A stretch of 64,000 bases of DNA from an uncultured Campylobacter sp. (GCF_938039245.1 NZ_CALHVN010000005.1:1-64000), one strand, 5' to 3'. Shown: positions 43,599 to 52,866, counted from the first letter of the stretch. The notes: a model not told the origin generated them from the sequence alone. Translations and numbers: made by a program.

Positions 43599-44738
43599 AT
43601 GAACCAAAAAATCACATCTCGTGTCGCTCCGACGCCAAGCGGCTTTTTACACGCGGGCAACGTCTATAATTTCTTGCTAACCTATCTTTTTACTCGCGCT
43701 TTTGACGGGATTTTATATCTACGTATCGACGACTACGACTTGCCGCGCTACCGCAGGCAATACGTGGAAAATATCTTTCGCGTGCTTGATATGTTGGGCA
43801 TTGATTTTGACGGCGGACCCGGCGGAGTGGGGGAATTTGAAGCCAAATTTAGCTCCAAATTTCGCCTCGGCGCCTACCAAAACGCTTTAAAAACGCTTGA
43901 GCAAAAAGGAGTTTGTTACGCTTGCGAGTGCTCGCACTCGATGAAAAGCTCGTTTGAAAACGGCATTTATACGCGGGTTTGTGCGGAGAAAAATCTTAAA
44001 TTTAAAAAAGACGAAACGGCTATGCGACTACGCACTATCGACGGAGCGCAAATTAATGTCCGGCAAAATTTGATAAATTTTGACGCTTTGGGGCGCGGCT
44101 CCGGCGGGAAGGCAAGCCTGGCGGACGGGCTTTGGGGTAATGCGCAAAAAATACAAGACGGCACGGCAAACGGTTTAAAAAAATTGACAAACTTTCGCGG
44201 CTTTGGCGGAGACAAACCAGACGATAAGAAATTTAACCTAAATGCTATAGAAAATCCAGAAGAACGCATTTTAAATTCGGCAAATTCGGACGGTTTAAAT
44301 TTGACTGACGAATCGGCGTTTGAGGCGGAAAAATTCGCCCAAGCCCAAAGCGTAAATTTGGCTCAAATTTTGGGCGATTTCGTCATTTGGAAAAAGGACG
44401 ACACGCCTGCTTATAATCTCGCTAGCCTCGTGGATGACGAGATTTTGGGCGTAAATTTGCTCGTGCGAGGCGAGGATCTGCTCGCGTGTTCGGCGGCGCA
44501 AAAATACGAGGCGCAGATGTTAGGATACGGTTTTGAAAGTTCAAATTTCATCCATCACGGCCTGCTAGCGCATGGCGGCAAAAAGCTATCCAAAAGCTCG
44601 AGCGCACCGGCGGTGAGCATAGCGGACGGCGCCAAAATCCACTATAAATTCGCCGCTTTTAAACTCGGCCTTGACGCGTCAAAATGCGATACTTTGTCAA
44701 ATTTGCTTGAGATGTTTAAAGAGAAATTGGGCCGATAA
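43599..44738 (+). CDS. GluQRS-like glutamyl-tRNA synthetase paralogue with insertion
   Basis: 379 aa, only the catalytic half of GluRS, without anticodon-binding domain. HIGH-type motif HAGN at 18-21, zinc site CxC (C109, C111) with Y124 and C128, and KMSKS-type KLSKSS at 329-334. This matches GluQRS, which glutamylates the queuosine of tRNA-Asp. Usual length is near 300. The extra residues lie at about 151-254: low-complexity, polar sequence (FDALGRGSGGKASLADGLWG, IENPEERILNSANSDGLNL). No ribosome site is obvious before the ATG. A discriminating GluRS paralogue is the alternative. Confidence 0.75.
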   Translation: MNQKITSRVAPTPSGFLHAGNVYNFLLTYLFTRAFDGILYLRIDDYDLPRYRRQYVENIFRVLDMLGIDFDGGPGGVGEFEAKFSSKFRLGAYQNALKTLEQKGVCYACECSHSMKSSFENGIYTRVCAEKNLKFKKDETAMRLRTIDGAQINVRQNLINFDALGRGSGGKASLADGLWGNAQKIQDGTANGLKKLTNFRGFGGDKPDDKKFNLNAIENPEERILNSANSDGLNLTDESAFEAEKFAQAQSVNLAQILGDFVIWKKDDTPAYNLASLVDDEILGVNLLVRGEDLLACSAAQKYEAQMLGYGFESSNFIHHGLLAHGGKKLSKSSSAPAVSIADGAKIHYKFAAFKLGLDASKCDTLSNLLEMFKEKLGR

Positions 44739-45160
44739 ATTTAGGCGCTTTGCGTTCTTGTTCGGATTATTTTTAAAATTTAAAAAGCGCGGTAATTTTT
44801 ATCGGTTTTGTACCAAATTTTGATTTACGGGCGATAGCGGAGTCGCTAAAATAAATTTTAGCGTTTCGGACGGGTCGTTTGCGGCAGAGTTAAAATTTGA
44901 GCACAAATTTACGTCCGCGAGGCTGCGTCAAATTTACCGCTCAAATTTGGGCTAAATTTAGAGCCGTAAATTTAAGCCGAGTCGTCCGAGCCGCAGGCAT
45001 AAAATTTGCCTCTAAATCACGCGTTAAATTTGAGTTTAAATTTGACGAAAAGCCCACACCAGCAGCCTATTTACCGCGTTTAGCTAAATTTAAGCTAGAC
45101 CGATTTATCCGCCTAAAAGCAAATTTTTTGTAAAATTAAAAGCATTAAAAAGGACGAAAA
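44739..45160. other. Spacer upstream of dnaE
   Basis: About 420 bases dense in AAATTT words. An open frame at 44897-45133 is composed mostly of such words and has no ribosome site, so I do not call it. TGTAAAAT at 45129-45136 is a possible -10 for dnaE. Confidence 0.5.
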
Positions 45161-48100
45161 ATGAGCGATTTTACAGATTTTACGCACCTGCACCTGCACA
45201 CGGAGTATTCGCTGCTAGACGGCGCCAACCGTATCAAAGAGCTAGCTAAAACGCTAAAAAAACAAGGCGTCAAAGCCGCAGCCATCACCGACCACGGCAA
45301 TATGTTCGGCGCTATAGACTTTTATAAAACGATGAAAAATGAAGGTATAAAGCCGCTAATCGGCATCGAAGCCTACATCCACAACGGCGAGGAGCTGGGA
45401 GATAAAAGCACCAAACAGCGCTTTCACCTTTGCCTCATCGCCAAAAACGAAATCGGCTACAAAAACCTGATGTATCTAAGCTCCATGAGCTATATCGAGG
45501 GGTTTTATTATTATCCGCGTATCAACAAAAAGATGCTAAAAGAGCACAGCGAGGGTATCATCTGCTCCTCAGCGTGCCTGCAAGGCGAGGTGAACTGGAA
45601 CCTCAACCAAAGCGAGCGAAATTTGCGTTTCGGCGCGGGCGGATATGAGGCGGCCAGGGAAGCCGCGCTATGGTACAAAGAGGTCTTTGGCGATGATTTT
45701 TACCTCGAGATCATGCGCCACGGTATCGGCGATCAGCGTAGGATCGACGATGAGATCTTGCGCCTAGCAAAAGAGCTAAATATCAAGGTCATCGCAACTA
45801 ACGACACGCACTATACGTTTAAGCAAAGAGCCGACGCGCACGAGGTTTTCATGTGTATCGCGATGAACAAACTGCTAGACGACCCAAACCGCCTACGCCA
45901 CAGCGTGCATGAGTTTTACGTCAAGACGCCTGCGCAGATGAGCGAGCTTTTCGCCGATATCCCAGAAGCTATCGCAAATACGCAAGAAATCGTAGATAAA
46001 TGCGACCTCACGATCAAACTAGGCGACGCGACGCCGCCGAATTTTAAATTTACGCTCGAATACGCCGCCGAGCGAAATTTGAGCCTGCCAGAGCCTGATA
46101 AACGCTACAGCATACCAAACGATAGCGTGCTGTTTGAGCACGAGTGCAGGCAGGGGCTAGAGGAGAGATTGAAATTTATCCCGACAGAGCGCCACGAGGA
46201 GTATAAAACCCGTTTGCAGCGCGAGATAGATATCATAAACAAGATGAACTTCCCGGGCTATATGATGATCGTTTGGGACTTTATCAACGAAGCCAAAAAG
46301 CGCGGCGTACCGGTAGGCCCGGGGCGCGGCTCGGCGGCTGGAAGCCTCGTGGCATATAGCCTAAAGATTACCGACCTTGATCCGCTGCCGTATAACCTGC
46401 TTTTCGAGCGTTTTTTGAACCCCGAGCGCGTGAGCATGCCCGATATCGACGTGGACTTTTGTCAAAACCGCCGAGGCGAGATCATCGACTACGTCATCGA
46501 AAAGTACGGTAAATTTAACGTCGCGCAAGTTATAACCTTCGGTAAGCTACTGGCAAAAGGCGTCATCCGAGACGTCGCGCGCGTATGCGATATGCCGTAT
46601 GCCGAGGCCGACGCGATGGCTAAGCTCATCCCCGACGAGCTAGGCATCACGCTAGAACAAGCCTTTGCAAAAGAGCCAAAGATCGGCGAGCTGATAGCAA
46701 GTAACTCAAATGCAAATAGAATTTGGAAATTCGCCCTTGACCTGGAGGGTCTAAACCGAAACGCCGGCATGCACGCAGCAGGCGTGGTTATCTCAAACGA
46801 GGAGCTGTGGAACAAAACCCCGCTCTTTCGTCAGCCAAACGCCGAGGAGGATCACTTCGTCACGCAGTATAGCCTAAAGTACCTAGAGGACGTTGACCTC
46901 ATCAAATTTGACTTCCTGGGGCTAAAGACGCTAACCGTGATAGATAACGCCGTCAAGCTCGTAAAAAAGAGATTCGGCAAAGAGATCATCTGGGAACAGG
47001 TCAATAAAAACGACCCTAAAACCTACGAGACGATCAGCAGCGGTCAGACGCTGGGACTGTTTCAGATAGAGAGTGAAGGTATGCAAAAAGTCGGAGCCGA
47101 TATGCGCCCCGACTGCTTCGAGGATATCATCGCGATGATCTCGCTTTACCGACCGGGTCCGATGGATCTTATACCTGATTTCATCAAGCGCAAGCACGGG
47201 TTAGAGCCTATCACGTATATATTCCCCGAGCTTCAGCCGATCCTAGAGCCCACATACGGCGTTATCGTATATCAAGAGCAGGTTATGCAAATCGTGCAGA
47301 CTATCGGCGGCTTTTCGTTAGGAGGCGCTGATCTCGTGCGCCGCGCGATGGGTAAAAAGATAAAAGAGGAGATGGATAGGCTAAAGGGTAAATTTATCGA
47401 GGGGGCTGAGGCTCAGGGGCTAGACGGCAAAAAGGCCGACGAGCTGTTTGAGCTTATTTTGCACTTTGCTTCGTACGGATTTAACAAATCCCACGCCGCG
47501 GCCTACACCTACGTGACCTTTCAAACGGCGTATCTAAAGACCTACTATCCGGCCGAATTTATGGCGGCTCTCATCACGAGCGAGGAGACCAACGCCGATA
47601 AGATTTCGCGCTACATCGACGAGTGTAAGCGCCTAGATATCGCTATCCTGCCGCCGTCGGTCAATAAATCTGCCAAAGAATTCTCAGTCGTTAGCGAAGG
47701 CGGCAAGGACGCCATCATCTACGGCCTAGGCGCGATAAAAGGCGTCGGAGGCGCGGCAATAGAAAATATCTTAGAGGAGCAGGCTAAGGGCGAGTTTAAG
47801 GACATCGACGACTTCGTCTCGCGCGTGGATAACTTTAAGGTAAATAAAAAAGTCTTTGAAAGCCTGATAAAATCGGGCTCGTTTGATAGCTTCGGCCTAA
47901 CGCGCAAGATGATGCTAAACAACCTAGATAACATCATAGAGGCGTGCAAAAACGCCGCTACTATCAAGAAAAACGCGGCGGAGAGCCTCTTTGGCGACGA
48001 CGAGAGTATGGCGACGGTTAAAACTAGTCTCGTGCGCGACGACTCCGAGCTAGAGCTAAAAACTAAGCTCAAATTTGAGCTAGAAAGCGTGGGTATCTAT

Positions 48101-49141
48101 CTCTCCGGCCATCCGCTAGACGAGTACCGCGAGCAAATCTCAAAGATAAACTACACGCTAAGCGATAAATTTGACGAGCTACCCGAAAACGGCGAGATGC
48201 TGCTTGTGGGCAAGATCGAGGATCTCACGACTAGGATCAGCAAGAAAAACGGCAAAAAAATGGGCACGATCGAGATGCTGGATTTTCACGGTACGGTCGA
48301 GATCGCGGTCTTTGACAGAGGCCTTGGGGCGGTCGAGTCAATGAGTGCCGATGAGCGCGATCTGCCGCATGCGTTTAAGGTTCGCTACTCCAAAGACGGG
48401 CAGTTTATGCGCATAAATTTGGATAAAATTTTGACTCTTGACGAGGCTATGGGTATGGACTTTTCGCATCCGCTCGAAAAATACAAAGAGCAAATCGAGC
48501 AGATAAAACACACGCCTAGCAAGGACTTCGGCAAGATAGATAAAACGAGCGAAATCCTAGTCGTCGGCAAGATCGCCGAGATCGCTAAAATCCCCAGCAA
48601 AAAAACCGGCAAAGAGTTTATGATGCTAAGCATTATGGACCTTTTTAGCACGTTTAAGGTCGCGGCGTTTGACTCCGAAAAAGGGCTCATCGAGAGCCTA
48701 AGTGAGGAGCAAAAGGACGCTCCGTTAGCATTTAAGGTGCGTTACTCGCGCGACGATCAGGGCGCTCGCATAAATCTAATCGACGTCGTGAGCCTAGAGG
48801 ACGCGCGCGATATGAATTTCCAAAGCAGAAGCTTTAAACAGCGCAAGGAAAGCAGCGGCGCTAGCTACCAAAACGGCTCGGTACCTAGCGAAAGCAGAGG
48901 CAAAAGAGAGCTTGAGGATCTGGTGTTGGAGCTAAATTTGGATGAAACGGGCAAGGACCTCATCACGCAAATTTACCGCGCCGCCATCGGCGAACACCGC
49001 GCCGCAGCCGATAAAAACAACAAACGCCTGATTATCCGTATCAAGGACGCGCAAGAAGGCCGCGCGCTGGTTTATACGACGGAGTTTATCGTGGGAGAGG
49101 GGTTTGAGGATAGGGCGCTAGGTTTAAGGCAAGCCGTTTAG
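45161..49141 (+). CDS. dnaE: DNA polymerase III alpha subunit, with duplicated C-terminal module
   Basis: 1326 aa replicative polymerase. PHP domain at the N-terminus (THLHLHTEYSLLDG), polymerase core with the catalytic acids in PDIDVDFCQ (about 428-436), helix-hairpin-helix near 830-900 and an OB-fold region at the end. Residues about 984-1102 and 1103-1222 are tandem copies of one module: each starts HPLxxYxEQI, continues LLVGKIxxL and ends with HAFKVRYSxDxQ...RINL. C. jejuni DnaE is about 1200 aa as I recall, shorter by one module. The ATG has AAAGGA upstream. Confidence 0.95.
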   Translation: MSDFTDFTHLHLHTEYSLLDGANRIKELAKTLKKQGVKAAAITDHGNMFGAIDFYKTMKNEGIKPLIGIEAYIHNGEELGDKSTKQRFHLCLIAKNEIGYKNLMYLSSMSYIEGFYYYPRINKKMLKEHSEGIICSSACLQGEVNWNLNQSERNLRFGAGGYEAAREAALWYKEVFGDDFYLEIMRHGIGDQRRIDDEILRLAKELNIKVIATNDTHYTFKQRADAHEVFMCIAMNKLLDDPNRLRHSVHEFYVKTPAQMSELFADIPEAIANTQEIVDKCDLTIKLGDATPPNFKFTLEYAAERNLSLPEPDKRYSIPNDSVLFEHECRQGLEERLKFIPTERHEEYKTRLQREIDIINKMNFPGYMMIVWDFINEAKKRGVPVGPGRGSAAGSLVAYSLKITDLDPLPYNLLFERFLNPERVSMPDIDVDFCQNRRGEIIDYVIEKYGKFNVAQVITFGKLLAKGVIRDVARVCDMPYAEADAMAKLIPDELGITLEQAFAKEPKIGELIASNSNANRIWKFALDLEGLNRNAGMHAAGVVISNEELWNKTPLFRQPNAEEDHFVTQYSLKYLEDVDLIKFDFLGLKTLTVIDNAVKLVKKRFGKEIIWEQVNKNDPKTYETISSGQTLGLFQIESEGMQKVGADMRPDCFEDIIAMISLYRPGPMDLIPDFIKRKHGLEPITYIFPELQPILEPTYGVIVYQEQVMQIVQTIGGFSLGGADLVRRAMGKKIKEEMDRLKGKFIEGAEAQGLDGKKADELFELILHFASYGFNKSHAAAYTYVTFQTAYLKTYYPAEFMAALITSEETNADKISRYIDECKRLDIAILPPSVNKSAKEFSVVSEGGKDAIIYGLGAIKGVGGAAIENILEEQAKGEFKDIDDFVSRVDNFKVNKKVFESLIKSGSFDSFGLTRKMMLNNLDNIIEACKNAATIKKNAAESLFGDDESMATVKTSLVRDDSELELKTKLKFELESVGIYLSGHPLDEYREQISKINYTLSDKFDELPENGEMLLVGKIEDLTTRISKKNGKKMGTIEMLDFHGTVEIAVFDRGLGAVESMSADERDLPHAFKVRYSKDGQFMRINLDKILTLDEAMGMDFSHPLEKYKEQIEQIKHTPSKDFGKIDKTSEILVVGKIAEIAKIPSKKTGKEFMMLSIMDLFSTFKVAAFDSEKGLIESLSEEQKDAPLAFKVRYSRDDQGARINLIDVVSLEDARDMNFQSRSFKQRKESSGASYQNGSVPSESRGKRELEDLVLELNLDETGKDLITQIYRAAIGEHRAAADKNNKRLIIRIKDAQEGRALVYTTEFIVGEGFEDRALGLRQAV

Positions 49142-49157
49142 ATTTTTAAATTTGACG

Positions 49158-49253
49158 GCTTGTCTTTTTGGTTTATACTTCGCTGCTTTTAAATTTAGCT
49201 CGGTCATTACCCGCACGGTAGCTTCCGTCGTAAAATTTAAAAGCGGCTTGTCT
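49158..49253 (+). repeat. Structured interspersed repeat, copy 3
   Basis: 96 bases, bounded by GCTTGTCT (49158-49165) and GCTTGTCT (49246-49253). Outer arms GCTTTTAAATTTA / TAAAATTTAAAAGC, inner stem TACC / GGTA. Like copy 1 it sits just after a stop codon, that of dnaE, in the same orientation. Confidence 0.75.
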
Positions 49254-49552
49254 CGCGAGTGCTTTGTGAATTCAAATTTAACGACGCAAGATTAGTCAAA
49301 TTTGACTGATTTATCGGCAAGCTTTGGGATTAAATTTAAAGAAAACATACGAGAAAGCGTGCCAAAAGAGCTAACGAGGCTTGAAAAAGCATACTAAGAC
49401 TCGTGGGTAAATTGCAGAAAAAGCAAAAGCCGGACGTAAGAATCTAGCCGTTTTCTTATAAATTTGGCTTCCAAAGCCGTCTTTTTGCTTTCAAATGATA
49501 CAATTCTGATTTCAATTATTACATTTTGTCTTTAAATTTGACGGGAGCTCTT
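49254..49552. other. Spacer with a short coding scrap
   Basis: A 23-codon piece ending in TAA near 49397 (ENIRESVPKELTRLEKAY) looks like the tail of a lost gene. Otherwise nothing is recognised. The end holds the leader of the next operon. Confidence 0.4.
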
Positions 49553-50164
49553 ATGAAAAAACTGGTTTGGTTAAATCCTGTTGTAAAAAACATCTACGAC
49601 TTTGCGGCGCTTAAAGAAATTTTGCAAGATAAAGGTTTTAGCGTAGTAGAGTGCGAAAAGGACCACACCCAAAGTGTAAAAAACGCATACAAAAACGCTC
49701 TTGCGCAAAGCAAGCTTATCTTTGATAGTCGCTGTCCGAGGGCTGTAAATTTCGTCAGGGCGAATTTCAAAGAACAGGCCGCTCTCATCTCAAATTTAAA
49801 CCCCATTTTGATAGAGAGCGCCATTGAGCTTAGCTCAAAGCTAAAAGAGGACGAGTGGCTCTACGTGACGACACCCTGTGAGGACTTGGCCCAGCTTGGT
49901 AGGGGACTAAATTTGGAGCGAACCACATTTTTGACATGGAAGAGCTTTAGAGAGCAAAACGCTATAAATTTAAAGATGCGTAGTATCGAGCAAAGTCCGA
50001 TACCGCCGGGTTTTTTCGCAAATTTGGGCGTAAAAACCTTAAGCCTTGATAGCAAAGAAAAGATAGAAAACGCCCTTTCATATAAATTTAGCGAGCTTAA
50101 AAACTACCGGATCATCGAGCTTTTGTACTGCGAAAACGGCTGTCACAACGGAGATGGGCTGTGA
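49553..50164 (+). CDS. Short H-cluster-like (Fe-hydrogenase C-terminal-like) protein
   Basis: 203 aa from the ATG at 49553 (GGGAG upstream; an in-frame TTG at 49526 lacks one). No signal or membrane helix. Four cysteines fall in the three loops that bind the [FeFe]-hydrogenase H-cluster: C61 (DSRCPRAV), C109 (TPCEDLAQL) and C193/C197 (YCENGCHNGDG, like the canonical CxxGCxxGG). SPIPPGFF (148-155) also recalls that family. Hydrogenase H-domains are about 350 aa with extra iron-sulfur domains; these are absent. The lysine and methionine residues of active enzymes are not evident. It overlaps the permease gene by 4 bases, so it is tied to the ABC importer. Confidence 0.6.
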   Translation: MKKLVWLNPVVKNIYDFAALKEILQDKGFSVVECEKDHTQSVKNAYKNALAQSKLIFDSRCPRAVNFVRANFKEQAALISNLNPILIESAIELSSKLKEDEWLYVTTPCEDLAQLGRGLNLERTTFLTWKSFREQNAINLKMRSIEQSPIPPGFFANLGVKTLSLDSKEKIENALSYKFSELKNYRIIELLYCENGCHNGDGL

Positions 50165-50910
50165 AGGAAATTTTCAAAAAGAGCATTTTGATCCTAGCGA
50201 TCTTTGCCATCTGGCAGGTCGTTTGCGAGCTAGAAATTTTCACGCCGTATATCTTGCCAAGTCCGGCAGCGACGCTAAAGACGATGTATGGCATGAGCCT
50301 AAGCGGCGAGCTTGCTACGCATACGATCATCAGCTTTAAGCGTGTATTTGCAGGATATGCTCTTTCTTTTGCCCTAGCGCTCGTGCTTGGCGGTATAGCT
50401 GCGCTTTTGCCAAAGATCAGCGTTTATTACGAGTGGATACTAGAGTTTTTTAGAAACATCCCGCCGCTTAGTTTGATAGCCATTTTGGTGCTTTGGTTTG
50501 GTATAAACGAGATGCCAAAGATCATTATTATCATCCTGGCCTCGTTTTTCCCGATGTTTCTAAGCATCCAAAAGGGGCTAACGAGCTGTGATATAAAGCT
50601 TATCGAGGTTGGTAAAATTTTTGGCTTTAGTAAATTTGAGATTTTTTACAAGATCATCATAAAAAGTGCGCTAAAAGATATCTTCGTCGGCATGCGAATA
50701 GGCTTTGGCTACGCTATGCGCGCGATCATAGGAGCTGAAATGATAGCGGCTTCAAGCGGGCTGGGATATCTCATACTTGACGCAGAGGAGCTTTCGCGCG
50801 CGGATAGGATATTTGTAGGGATTTTTACTATCGGCATTTGCGGCGTGCTCATAGATAGGCTCTTTTTGCTTTTGATAGCGAAATTTAGCCTTTTGCGAGG
50901 CGATAAATGA
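50161..50910 (+). CDS. ABC transporter permease, NitT/TauT type
   Basis: 249 aa with about six membrane segments and the coupling helix region KLIEVGKIFGFSKFEIFYKI (about 143-162). Start is GTG, overlapping the previous stop (GTGA), and the end overlaps the ATPase gene by 4 bases. It is the membrane part of the second NitT/TauT-family importer of the window. Confidence 0.85.
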   Translation: MKEIFKKSILILAIFAIWQVVCELEIFTPYILPSPAATLKTMYGMSLSGELATHTIISFKRVFAGYALSFALALVLGGIAALLPKISVYYEWILEFFRNIPPLSLIAILVLWFGINEMPKIIIIILASFFPMFLSIQKGLTSCDIKLIEVGKIFGFSKFEIFYKIIIKSALKDIFVGMRIGFGYAMRAIIGAEMIAASSGLGYLILDAEELSRADRIFVGIFTIGICGVLIDRLFLLLIAKFSLLRGDK

Positions 50911-51599
50911 TAGAAATTTCAAATTTATCCAAGCATTTTTTTATAGGCGAAAAGCGTATCGACGTTTTGAGAGAACTAAGCTTAAGCATAAAAAAAGATA
51001 AGATCACCGTCATACTCGGCAGAAGCGGATGCGGCAAAACGACGCTTTTACGCCTCATCGCCGGTCTTGAGAGCGTAAGCCTAGGCGAGATAAAATTTAA
51101 AGAGCAAGCAAAGATCGGCTTCGTCTTTCAGGAAGCCCGCCTCATGCCGTTTCTAAACGTCTATGAAAACATCGTATTTGCGCTTAAAAAGCATGAGATA
51201 GAGGCTGCAAAGATCGATAGTTTGATATCTATGATAGGGCTTAGCGACTTTAAATTTGCCGCAGTTTCACAGCTATCCGGCGGTATGAGCTCGCGCGTTT
51301 CGCTTGCTAGAGTGCTTGCGTATGAGGCAAATTTGATCCTTATGGACGAGCCGTTTGCTGCGCTTGACGCATTTACTAGGGCTAGCATGCAGGCTGAAAT
51401 TTTAAAAATACAAGCCGACAAAACCATCCTTTTCGTCACTCACAACATCGATGAGGCGCTATTTTTGGCTGATGAGATCATCTTGCTTGAAAAGGGCGGG
51501 ATAAAATCAAACTACGACCTATCAAATTTAGCAAGGCCAAGAGATCTGCTAAGTGAGGAGCTAATAGCCGTAAAACGCAAAATTTTGAGTGAAATTTAG
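50907..51599 (+). CDS. ABC transporter ATP-binding protein
   Basis: 230 aa. Walker A GRSGCGKTT, Q-loop VFQEARLMPF, signature LSGGMSSRV, Walker B LILMDEP and H-loop VTHNIDEA are all in place. The signature carries SS where many have RQ. It overlaps the permease by 4 bases. The binding-protein gene follows after 73 bases. Confidence 0.9.
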   Translation: MIEISNLSKHFFIGEKRIDVLRELSLSIKKDKITVILGRSGCGKTTLLRLIAGLESVSLGEIKFKEQAKIGFVFQEARLMPFLNVYENIVFALKKHEIEAAKIDSLISMIGLSDFKFAAVSQLSGGMSSRVSLARVLAYEANLILMDEPFAALDAFTRASMQAEILKIQADKTILFVTHNIDEALFLADEIILLEKGGIKSNYDLSNLARPRDLLSEELIAVKRKILSEI

Positions 51600-51672
51600 A
51601 ATAAAAAATGATAACTAAAACTAAAATGAAGCAAAAAATTATATAATTTATAAAATTTTTAAAGGAGCAAAT

Positions 51673-52593
51673 ATGAGAAAGTTTTTCAAGGTTTTGTGTG
51701 CGGCCTCTTTGTTTTGTCTAGTCGCAAACGCAAGCGAAGGCTTAGATAAGATCGGCATGACCTACGTCAAATCGCCGCTAAACGTCCCATCGATCGTCGA
51801 TAAATTTAAAGGCTTTTACGCGAAGTCTTTTGGCGTGCCGGTCGAGTACTCCGAGATCACCTCAGGTGCGAAACAAACGCAAGCGCTCGCTTCAAATTCA
51901 CTCCAGTTTCTAAACTGCGTGGGCGGCACTTCGGTTATACTAGCGGCTGCAAATAAGGCTGATATAAAGATCATAAGCGCCTACTCAAGGGCGCCAGAGG
52001 CATTTGTGATATTTTCTAAGGACCAAAACATAAAGTCGCCAAAAGATCTAAAAGGTAAAAAAGTAGCAGGCCCAAAAGGCACGATCTTAAACGAGCTTTT
52101 GGTTAGATACCTAGCTCTTGGAGGGCTTAGCATAAATGACGTAGAGTTCATCTCTATGGGCATCCCGGCTGCGCAAGCCGCAGTTGAAAACGGCAGCGTC
52201 GATGCAGCGCTTCTTGCAGGACCAGCGGCCTACAACGCTCAAAAATCAGGCCTAAATATAGTGACAACCGGCAAAGGCGTCATCACTCCAGTCATCGTCA
52301 CTGCCACAAGCGGGGAGTTTTATAAAAAGCATAAAGACGTAGTTGAGAAATTTAAAAAGGCTCAGGACGAAATTTTAGACTACATCAAGGCGAACGAGGA
52401 CGAGGCGCTTAAATTTACGGCTGAAGAGACGGGGCTAAGCATAGAGGCGGTAAAGAGCATGTATCCTCAGTACGACTTTAGCTCAAAGATCACGGCTGAT
52501 GATATAAAAGCCCTTGAAGCTACGCAAGAATTTATGCTTGAAAGCAAGATGATAGAGCATAAAATAGATATAAAATCGCTTCTACTAAACTAA
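51673..52593 (+). CDS. ABC substrate-binding protein, NitT/TauT-like
   Basis: 306 aa with a Sec signal peptide (FKVLCAASLFCLVANA). The mature protein has the two-lobed NMT1/SsuA-like pattern: SALNV-type start, QALASNSLQFLNCVGG, KSPKDLKGKKVAGPKG and AAVENGSVDAALLAGPA. Unlike the first binding protein of the window it uses Sec, not Tat. AAAGGAG precedes the ATG. Together with the two genes before it and the H-cluster-like gene it forms one unit, closed by a terminator. Ligand unknown. Confidence 0.82.
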   Translation: MRKFFKVLCAASLFCLVANASEGLDKIGMTYVKSPLNVPSIVDKFKGFYAKSFGVPVEYSEITSGAKQTQALASNSLQFLNCVGGTSVILAAANKADIKIISAYSRAPEAFVIFSKDQNIKSPKDLKGKKVAGPKGTILNELLVRYLALGGLSINDVEFISMGIPAAQAAVENGSVDAALLAGPAAYNAQKSGLNIVTTGKGVITPVIVTATSGEFYKKHKDVVEKFKKAQDEILDYIKANEDEALKFTAEETGLSIEAVKSMYPQYDFSSKITADDIKALEATQEFMLESKMIEHKIDIKSLLLN

Positions 52594-52597
52594 ATTT

Positions 52598-52616
52598 AAA
52601 GGGCAAATTGCCCTTT
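52598..52616 (+). terminator. Terminator of the H-cluster-like/ABC operon
   Basis: AAAGGGCAA and TTGCCCTTT pair around one A, 4 bases past the stop, followed by AATTAT. Confidence 0.6.
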
Positions 52617-52717
52617 AATTATCCTCTGTGCCTTGCAAAAAGGTCCAAATTTGCATTATAATAGTAGCAAACTTTGCGAGTATAAAAGTAACCGTTTTAG
52701 CTTGGAAAGATAAGGAA

Positions 52718-52852
52718 ATGAAGCTAAAACTAATAAAAAGATACGCTGCGGACGAGTTTAGCTACTAAATTTTGAAAAATAAATTTAAGATAAAAGTCCT
52801 GCGCGAACCGATCGGCGTAGGCATTAGCCTCGCAAGAGCGCTAGGAAAATAA
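52718..52852 (+). pseudogene. Short remnant with internal TAA
   Basis: A frame opens at ATG 52718 with AAGG upstream (KLKLIKRYAADEFSY), hits TAA after 16 codons, and continues in frame to a second TAA at 52850-52852 (KVLREPIGVGISLARALGK). A TATAAT lies upstream near 52655. Probably the two ends of a deleted gene; family unknown. Confidence 0.4.
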
Positions 52853-52866
52853 ATTTAAGGTAGAAA

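Noticed and set aside
44897..45133. Open frame of 78 codons before dnaE
   Set aside because: It has no ribosome site and consists largely of AAATTT-derived words; it would also crowd the dnaE promoter.
45161..49141. Inserted intein or mobile element as the cause of the long DnaE
   Set aside because: The extra length is explained by a tandem copy of the protein's own C-terminal module; no intein splice or endonuclease motifs are seen.
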